Positions 7,111-7,159 of a DNA stretch of 7,159 bases are shown here, piece after piece. The DNA lies in contig CAYUAE010000105.1 in NCBI GenBank assembly GCA_964442675.1, positions 1 through 7,159 on the forward strand, in the 5' to 3' direction. A program made the translations under genes and the position numbers. The stretch is from Methylomarinum sp964442675 (GTDB taxonomy: Bacteria > Pseudomonadota > Gammaproteobacteria > Methylococcales > Methylomonadaceae). Under the pieces are notes generated by a model, which was given only the letters and a program-made list of their open reading frames with translations, was not told the origin of the DNA and made no database searches. Each line of letters opens with the position of its first letter. The first letter of the stretch is position 1.

Positions 7111-7159
7111 AGACCCTGCCCCAATTGTTCGAGCGGCAGGTTTGGCAGTCCGAGTTGAC
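7095..7159 (+). CDS. Start of a gene cut by the window end, possibly an AMP-binding ligase
   Basis: Only 21 codons are visible: MFAEKKTLPQLFERQV followed by WQSEL, with no stop. ATG 7095 is the first start after an in-frame TAA at 7077 and has AGGA 4 nt upstream. The TLPQLFERQV phrase is like the N-terminus of long-chain acyl-CoA synthetases and related AMP-dependent ligases, where a short TLPxLF segment precedes the ATP-binding region; this is only a resemblance over about ten residues. About 480 bp separates it from the pump operon, so it is probably a separate transcription unit, but no clear -35/-10 pair was found. Its ribosome-binding region is duplicated at 6720-6744. Confidence 0.45.
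   Translation, partial: MFAEKKTLPQLFERQVWQSEL

Noticed and set aside
6613..7159. CRISPR array or tRNA in the repeat-rich region
   Set aside because: The repeats are two-copy, irregularly spaced and of different types; no repeat-spacer periodicity and no cloverleaf or T-loop motif is visible.

Overview
The window carries one co-directional (+ strand) operon for a complete envelope-spanning ABC efflux pump, followed by about 550 bp of non-coding, repeat-rich DNA that ends at the first codons of another gene. The layout and protein sequences suggest a Gram-negative bacterium, most likely a gammaproteobacterium: there is an outer-membrane TolC-type channel, a periplasmic adaptor, and inner-membrane parts close to E. 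coli YbhG/YbhF/YbhS/YbhR. The genus cannot be fixed from the sequence alone. The rich content of small palindromic and dispersed repeats after the operon would fit an environmental gammaproteobacterium, but that is a guess.

Operon (1-6612). A TolC-family outer-membrane factor, cut off at its 5' end by the window edge, is followed after 30 nt by a HlyD/YbhG-type membrane fusion protein. Next come a fused two-domain ABC ATPase (YbhF type) and two ABC-2 type permeases (YbhS/YbhR type). The last three junctions overlap: 7 nt between the adaptor and the ATPase, and ATGA 4-nt overlaps between ATPase and permease 1 and between permease 1 and permease 2. This implies translational coupling and a single transcript. 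The two permeases are each 384 residues and would form a heterodimeric channel. The fused ATPase supplies both nucleotide-binding domains, the adaptor bridges the periplasm, and the TolC protein opens the outer membrane. The substrate is not readable from the sequence; YbhFSR in E. coli has been linked to drug and cation efflux. A TetR-type regulator like E. coli CecR could lie upstream of the window but is not seen here.

Downstream region (6613-7159). No convincing gene lies in 6613-7094. It holds a perfect 28-bp palindrome, two imperfect copies of a TCATAARTCAAAGA-type repeat on either side of it, and a 25-bp exact direct repeat whose second copy spans the ribosome-binding site and first codons of an ORF running off the window end (7095). 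The first copy of this repeat is a 16-codon dead-end version of the same gene start. This looks like a duplicated and broken gene start separated by small mobile-type repeats.

The operon itself is a recognisable family. The points most worth a second look are the asymmetric ATP sites of the fused ATPase and the duplicated gene start. I found no sign of a wholly new system.
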